Notes under the pieces: generated by a model
The model's database searches: none
Told to the model about the DNA's origin: nothing
What the model saw: the letters and a program-made list of their open reading frames with translations, nothing else
Shown here: piece by piece, positions 59,236 to 64,000 of the stretch
Numbering within the stretch: position 1 is the first letter of the stretch
Layout: each line of letters starts with the position of its first letter
Program-made: the position numbers and the translations under genes
Assembly (NCBI GenBank): GCA_963837775.1
Contig: CAWIOX010000017.1
Location: 1-64,000 of the forward strand
From: CAWIOX01 sp963837775
Lineage (GTDB): Bacteria; Pseudomonadota; Gammaproteobacteria; Burkholderiales; Burkholderiaceae_D
DNA: 64,000 nt
Direction: 5' to 3'

Positions 59236-59810
59236 ATATTGATACGGCAATTGCAACGGAATTGATTCGCAAAGCGGCCTCCAACATTAATGACTACTTA
59301 ATTGACTATGATCACCAATCATTGTTCGCAAAGGAACGTGATGAACCCTCGCCGGCTGCGGGCTGGTTCAAAAATCTGGAATGGCGAGAGGGCGATGGCC
59401 TTTATGTGACCGATGCCCGCTGGACGGATACCGCGGCGCAAATGTTAAAGGCAAACGAATATCGATATATATCACCAGTATTCTCATATGGTGATACTGG
59501 CGACGTCATCCGATTGAGGAGCGCGGCAATCACCAATACACCCGCACTTGATGGTTTAACGGACTTGGCGGCAGCTACGAACAATCCTGCTGAGCAGGGA
59601 CAGGATGTTGAGCAGCAAAATGCCATCCTTCAAGCGCATTTTGGACCAACCGCAGCATTGATGTCTTATTCAAGCGGAAATAATGGCGTAATTCGCCTAT
59701 CAGATGCGGGTGTGTCTGGTAGATCAGATGCGACTATGAGCAATCTTGATCGTCAGCAGGTCAATGAGAAGCTGACCACGCTGTTTGGCAAGAATGCTGC
59801 GTTGATCTAA
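59236..59810 (+). pseudogene. Mu-like prophage protease (I protein) fragment
   Basis: From IDTAIATELIRKAASNINDYLIDYDHQSL the translation matches the Mu gpI protease/scaffold family, including the hallmark PAAGWFKNLEWREGDGLYVTD, then EYRYISPVFSYGDTGDVIRLRSAAITNTPALDGL. The normal N-terminal ~50 residues are missing, replaced by nnrS end/terminator sequence; an in-frame ATG at 59094 would lie inside nnrS. It ends early, at ~190 residues against ~360. No other Mu genes are nearby, so it is a stranded prophage remnant. Confidence 0.75.
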
Positions 59811-60097
59811 GTTTGAAGTAAATTAAAAAGAACGCCTTGAGCGTCCGCTTGAGAGAGTGCCTAGAGCGCCAGTACCGAATATTTCAAATCAATTAAGAAT
59901 ATCTCATTTCTATTGCGGAAATGTACCAAATCAATCGCGGGCCATCAACCGTTTAAGCCATGTCGATACTGCGTATAGTATGGCTGCTTTCCTTCTGATA
60001 TTTAACATAACGCAAATTATGCGAAGGCAGTGTAGTTATTGAAGTGTTGCATTTCTTTGTACTTCATGCGCATCATACAGTCTAATTTTATGTACTC

Positions 60098-61218
60098 ATG
60101 CGTGTTGCGGTCATCGATGCTAAAAAAGTTCCTCACTATGGTCATGTCCTGACCGATCACATTGGCATGCCACGGTACTGGGCAGCTGCCTGGTGTTTGT
60201 TGGTCGGGGGTTCTCTGGCTGAATCAACGCTCAAAACACGGCTGTCCAATATCGATGCCTTCTACCTGCATACTGAATCCGATCACCCATTCGGTTTTCT
60301 GGATGATGCTCTCGGGCGTCAAGATTTGCCGCTTCTAGAAGAATTGCTGGAGTCGTATTTTGTAACCCTGCGAAACGTTCCAGAGGTCGGCGCGACCGCT
60401 GAACAGCGTTGGCGTGACGCCGTCGGGTTTACTCGCGAAATATCCGAGCGGCTGTCGAGAACGCCTGAGTTGAGCGAACGATTCGCTGACCTCGGAATAC
60501 GCCTTGAACGCCTAGATCGCCTGTATGGCCAGCTTCGAATGACAAGGAAAACGACACCGCATTTTGTCCGGGCGCTTCCGGCAAGTGTCATGTCCGAGCT
60601 CTACGATGCCGTTCTACCAGGATCAACGTCCAATCCATTCAAAACTGTGGCTGCACAGTGGCGTGCGTATATCGCGTTCTTGCTTCTTCTCCATCAAGGC
60701 TTGCGTCGCGGTGAAACACTATCGCTGCCTGCTGACTTTTTGAAGTCAGAGCAGACTAAATCTGGCAGGCAATTTTGGCTAAACGTCCGCACGAATGAGT
60801 ATGAAGACGATGATCCGCGCCATTCAACGCCAAGTATTAAGACGATTTCCTCAATCCGCCAAATTCCGGTAAGTCAAGCCACGGCGACGGCGCTATTTAC
60901 CTATCTTGAGAATTACAGGGGCCGGCAAGACCACTCTTTTTCCTCAGCAGCGCGAAAAATCAGCCGCTTTCTGCTGAGGGGCTGAACTATTTTTTTAAGG
61001 TCCTGAGTGCGTCGATGTCTACAGACAGCATGAAGATTTTGAATGATCGAACGGGAATGATATCAATATCCCCGCATGACCTTCGTCATACCGCTGCGGT
61101 GGTCCGGATGAAACAACTCTTAGGGAAAGGTGATCCGATGCCTGAAGCGCTTCAAAAAATGCGTAGCTTTTTCGGCTGGGCTGCAAACTCCTCGATGCCA
61201 CAGCTTAAATTTGCCTGA
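60098..61218 (+). pseudogene. Broken tyrosine-type integrase
   Basis: The first frame (60098-60985) holds an N-terminal domain and the catalytic Arg in LLHQGLRRGETLSLP, then slips near 60931-60940. The second frame picks up LFFLSSAKNQPLSAEGLNYFF and reaches SISPHDLRHTAAVV (His, Arg) and RSFFGWAANSSMPQ. Here one base seems to be missing, unlike the insertions elsewhere. It ends around 61204 before the catalytic Tyr, where unrelated sequence begins. Inactive. It is not related closely to the recombinases at the window ends. Confidence 0.75.
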
Positions 61219-61422
61219 TATATGTGCATCAAAATCGGCCAAGACTGATTCCCTATCTATAATGTTTGTAAAGTTGATGCCGGATTTTCGGCTGATTTCC
61301 AGCGTCAATACGTCAGCGCTTAGTAGATCCTCGCCATCCTGTATCTGGCAATCGTATTCTCGTAATGCCGCCTTGATGCGCCCTGCCATCTTGCCGTTAA
61401 ATATATCCATGATCGTCGTCAT
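61120..61422 (-). pseudogene. Orphan coding fragment of unknown origin
   Basis: On the minus strand from ATG at 61422: MTTIMDIFNGKMAGRIKAA and about 55 further plausible residues to GKFKLWH at ~61205. Beyond that it runs antisense through the broken integrase. Composition is protein-like but no family is recognised. It lies exactly between the integrase and IS3 fragments, so it is probably a truncated accessory gene caught between insertions. Confidence 0.4.
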
Positions 61423-61443
61423 TATGTCTGTCCAATTAATGGA

Positions 61444-61812
61444 TGCCGGATCAGGCAAAGGTTGTTGGCGTGACAATGTGCTTGTTGAGCGATTGTGGAA
61501 ATCGGTCAAATATGAAGAAGTGTATTTGCGCGCCTACGATACGGTTAGCGCTGCACGCACAGGAATTGGGCACTACCTGAATTTCTACAATGCCCGACGA
61601 CCACACAGTTCGCTTGACGGTATAACACCCGATGCGTTTTACAATAAGAATCTACCTACGTTGCAGCAGGCTGCGTAAGTAATGAGCCGGGTTACCCACC
61701 GCGCCGCACGCTCTTGCTCGATAGAAGGAGCGGCGAGCGGCGCCATGGATAACCCTACATCCGCAAAGTGCCACTTAAGAACAACTAAATTCTGTCCAAA
61801 CAAATGGGGCCA
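61444..61812 (+). mobile_element. IS3-family element, 3' remnant
   Basis: Coding part 61444-61678 reads ...GCWRDNVLVERLWKSVKYEE, then HYLNFYNARRPHSSLDGITPDAF, the C-terminal integrase end of IS3-group OrfB. It includes the region of the catalytic Glu (VERLWKS). The element ends ...TCTGTCCAAACAAATGGGGCCA at 61812 (inner 5'-TGGCCCC on the other strand), a plausible right end. The 5' two-thirds are missing. It joins directly to IS256 sequence, so it was inserted into that element. Confidence 0.75.
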
Positions 61813-61814
61813 CC

Positions 61815-62081
61815 TCTGAGGTCGAGGCGGCACAGGCGCTGGAAGCATTTGCCGCCGGCACATGGGGACTCAAATATTCGGCGATCACGGCGATCTGGCG
61901 ACGCCAGTGGCAAGAGGCAATCCCGTTTTTCGCTTACCCGCTGGAGGTACGCCGAATCCTGTACACGACCAATGCCATCGAAAGCCTGAATATGCAGATC
62001 CGCAAAGTGATCAAAAATCGCAGTCACTTCCCGAACGACGAAGCCGCGAAAAACCAGTTCGCAATTTTATTCGCCGAGCGC
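61815..62081 (+). pseudogene. IS256-family transposase no. 1, C-terminal remnant
   Basis: Open frame EVEAAQALEAFAAGTWGLKY, then FFAYPLEVRRILYTTNAIESLNMQIRKVIKNRSHFPNDEA. This includes the catalytic Glu motif TNAIES. It then jumps to AKNQFAILFAER, normally the extreme C-terminus, so ~30 residues are deleted. The 5' part is lost at the IS3 junction. The 3' end is cut by IS256 no. 2 at 62081; across the insertion the frame would finish ERFTAHL and stop. Confidence 0.78.
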
Positions 62082-63421
62082 GAGGGTGTAAAAAATTTTG
62101 TGTAAACGGTCATTTGGCAGGAAACTGCCGTATTGCAAGGAGCAATGATGACCGTAGAAAAGAAAGCCCTGCCTGCCGACCTGATTGATGCCCTGTTGGC
62201 TAACTATCAAAAGCCCGAGGATTTGATTGGCCAGGACGGATTATTGAAGCAACTCACCAAGGCCCTGGTCGAGCGAGCGCTGCAAGCCGAACTGACCGAG
62301 CACCTTGGCCATGGCAAGAATCAGCTGGTTGCCAATGCAACCGGAAATACCCGCAATGGCCGCAGCCAGAAGACGCTCAAAGGCGATTTTGGCGAACTTC
62401 CCCATCGAAATCCCCCGTGACCGTGCCGGCACCTTCGAGCCCCAGCTCATCACCAAGCACCAGACCCGCTGGAGCGGTTTTGACGACAAGATTCTATCCC
62501 TGTACGCACGAGGGATGACGGTACGTGAGATTCAAAGCCATCTGCAGGAGATGTATGGCACCGAAGTCTCGCCGACCTTGATTTCGTCGGTGACCGATGC
62601 CGTCATGGACGAGGTCAAAGCCTGGCAATCCCGCCCGCTGGATGCGCTTTACCCCATCGTCTATCATGGATTGCATCCATGTCAAGGTGCGCGATAACGG
62701 CGCCGTCAGGGTCAAGGCACTGTACCTTGCCATTGGCGTGAATCTGGATGGCATGAAGGAGGTGCTGGGCTTGTGGATCGCGCAGACGGAAGGAGCCAAG
62801 TTCTGGCTGCAGGTCGTCACCGAGTTGAAGAATCGCGGCGTGGCGGATATTTTCATTGCCTGCGTCGACGGCTTGAAAGGCTTTCCCGAAGCGATTGAGG
62901 TGGTGTTCCCTAAAACGGCGATTCAGCTTTGCATCGTGCATATGGTGCGGCATAGCCTGAACTTCGTCGGCTGGAAGCAGCGCAAGGAAGTGGCTGCCGA
63001 CTTGCGGCTGGTTTATACGGCAGCGACCGCAGATGAGGCAGAACGGCGGCTCACCGAGTTCGAGGCCAAATGGGATGCCGCCTATGCGCCGATTGGCATG
63101 TCCTGGCGCCGCAACTGGTCGCGCCTGACACCCTTCTTCGAGTATCCGTCGGACATCCGCAAGGTGATTTACACGACCAATGCGATTGAATCGGTGAACA
63201 TGAGCCTGCGCAAGATCACCAAGACCCGAGGTTCGTTTCCGACTGACGAGGCGGTCTTCAAGTTGTTCTATCTGGCGCTCAACAATATCAGCCAGAAATG
63301 GACCATGCCGATTCAGAACTGGAAAGCGGCGCTGAATCGTTTTACACTCCAATTTGAGGAACGGATGTCACTCATTTAAATTTAATTGAAACGCCGTTTA
63401 CACAAAATTCAGGACACCCTC
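62082..63421 (+). mobile_element. IS256-family element no. 2, with both ends
   Basis: About 1,340 bp. Left end 62082-62109 and right end 63394-63421 are 28-bp inverted repeats with 24 matches. Both begin GAGGGTGT and share ATTTTGTGTAAACGG. Flanks CCGAGCGC (62074-62081) and CCGAGCCT (63422-63429) resemble an 8-bp target duplication with a small change. The element sits inside IS256 no. 1, whose own right end follows at ~63471-63500. Confidence 0.85.
62148..63379 (+). pseudogene. IS256-family transposase no. 2 (two frameshifts as given)
   Basis: Mutator-type DDE transposase in three frames. Frame 1: MTVEKKALPADLIDALLANY to GDFGEL. An extra C in CCCC 62400-62403 leads to frame 2: IEIPRDRAGTFEPQ to DALYPIVY. 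An extra base near 62664 leads to frame 3: MDCIHVKVRDNG to the end. Catalytic residues survive: Asp in MDCIHVK, Asp in CVDGLKGFPEA, Glu in TNAIESVN. Corrected length ~409 aa. A GGAG site precedes the start. Because both lesions are one-base insertions, as in the housekeeping genes, the real gene may be intact. Confidence 0.82.
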
Positions 63422-63500
63422 CCGAGCCTTCACGGCGCACCTGTGACGAGACATTAAAATTCATTAATGACTTCGGCCGCACAAAATTTTTGACACTCCC
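63422..63500 (+). mobile_element. IS256 no. 1 right end
   Basis: Starts with the duplicated target CCGAGC, restores TTCACGGCGCACCTGTGA (end of transposase no. 1), and finishes GCACAAAATTTTTGACACTCCC, an IS256-type right inverted repeat different from that of no. 2. Confidence 0.65.
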
Positions 63501-63535
63501 CTGGTTTCAAAAAACCGAACCCATTGCAAGACTAC

Positions 63536-64000
63536 TCAATTTGAATCTTTTCTCATTCGGTGTTTCTGAACAGCGTCATGCCAACTATCATTGTCTGAGT
63601 GAAGGTAGAGTGCGGTTGTGTCAATCTTTGCGTGTCGCGCACTCTTCTTTATATGACGTAGCTCGATTCCGGCATCAGCTTGATGCGTAATCGCGGTATG
63701 TCTGAACCAGTGCGTTGAGGCTTGCTTTAATTTATCTGCACGCGCAGGGTCTTGCTCTCTCATTACTACTGCAACTTTTTTGACAAAATTCCTGACTAAC
63801 TTATAAATCATGCCGGATGCAATTCCTTTGCGCCCTTTCACGGAGAGTATTAGCGGCGTTTCATCGCCAGGCAGCGGCAATGAGGATAATCCGAGGTGCA
63901 ATCTGTATCGGGAAAGTGCCTCAATTGCCCCTGATGGCACAGGCACGGTCGCTAACTTGCTGCCCTTTCCGATAATGCGCCACCACCATTTCCCGCGTCG
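63536..64000 (-). CDS. Tyrosine recombinase, second copy (partial, runs off window)
   Basis: Minus-strand frame open from the window edge (RRGKWWWRIIGKGSK...) to a stop at 63536. It is almost identical to residues ~229-378 of the recombinase at 1157-2308; one visible change is Ser to Arg in VVMREQDP. It retains catalytic Lys, His-x-x-Arg (HWFRH), His (ARHAK) and Tyr (TALYLH). The C-terminal end differs: RMRKDSN instead of QMRHIQSE. The 5' part and any TnpT-like partner would lie beyond the window. Confidence 0.9.
   Translation of the reverse strand, partial: RRGKWWWRIIGKGSKLATVPVPSGAIEALSRYRLHLGLSSLPLPGDETPLILSVKGRKGIASGMIYKLVRNFVKKVAVVMREQDPARADKLKQASTHWFRHTAITHQADAGIELRHIKKSARHAKIDTTALYLHSDNDSWHDAVQKHRMRKDSN

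Noticed and set aside
59094..59810. A single 238-aa gene starting inside nnrS
   Set aside because: The first ~45 residues translate the nnrS end, its terminator and the intron-like segment; only the part from ~59236 matches a family.
61862..62188. Plus-strand frame across the IS256 junction
   Set aside because: Out-of-frame reading of the IS256 no. 1 transposase and the left end of no. 2; no family content.

Overview
The window looks like chromosome from a betaproteobacterium of the order Burkholderiales, most likely Oxalobacteraceae (Herminiimonas/Janthinobacterium-like). This is an inference from gene order and protein character: smc-zipA-ligA, the pyrH-frr-uppS-cdsA-dxr-rseP-bamA-skp-lpxD-fabZ-lpxA-lpxB block, divergent ppsR/ppsA, smpB/ratA-rnfH and guaB...guaA. 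Most of it is housekeeping DNA. The two ends are mobile DNA.

Layout. 1-2.3 kb: a divergent pair, a KfrA/TnpT-like coiled-coil protein and a complete tyrosine recombinase, with a 32-bp inverted-repeat core between them. 2.8-8.1 kb: a secreted tandem-Cache protein, a PEP-mutase-family enzyme, a periplasmic transglutaminase-like protein and an ABC-F ATPase. 8.1-13.9 kb (minus strand): lysine/diaminopimelate genes dapC-dapD and pilU-yffB-dapE-prmB. 14.1-22.4 kb (plus): smc-zipA-ligA-galU-def. 22.5-26.7 kb (minus): RluF-like enzyme, glnD, map. 26.9-41.7 kb (plus): rpsB, tsf, then the envelope/lipid A super-operon to lpxB, followed by rnhB and a SpoU methylase. 42.5-46 kb: ppsR/ppsA. 46-49.5 kb: nfeD, a stomatin-like gene, smpB/ratA-rnfH and a DUF4124 protein. 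50.3-54.5 kb: guaB, a GAF + degenerate GGDEF protein, guaA. 54.6-57.2 kb: queE-queD-tadA-ldcA. 57.3-59.1 kb: divergent nsrR/nnrS with a recognisable NsrR operator. 59.2-64 kb: a graveyard holding a possible group II intron 5' end, a Mu protease I fragment, a broken integrase, an IS3 fragment, one IS256-family element nested inside another, and an inverted, nearly identical copy of the left-end recombinase that runs off the window.

Three patterns stand out. (1) A roughly 78-bp double-hairpin element occurs seven times, always 2-70 nt downstream of a gene and always in that gene's orientation. (2) The tyrosine recombinase occurs as inverted copies about 62 kb apart that bracket essential genes. 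(3) Eight housekeeping or accessory genes (dapC, smc, ligA, ppsR, the GGDEF gene, guaA, tadA, ldcA) and an IS256 transposase (twice) carry one-base insertions whose removal restores a full-length protein. Since several of these genes are essential, residual insertion errors in the assembly are more likely than real loss.

No tRNA, rRNA or CRISPR array was seen.
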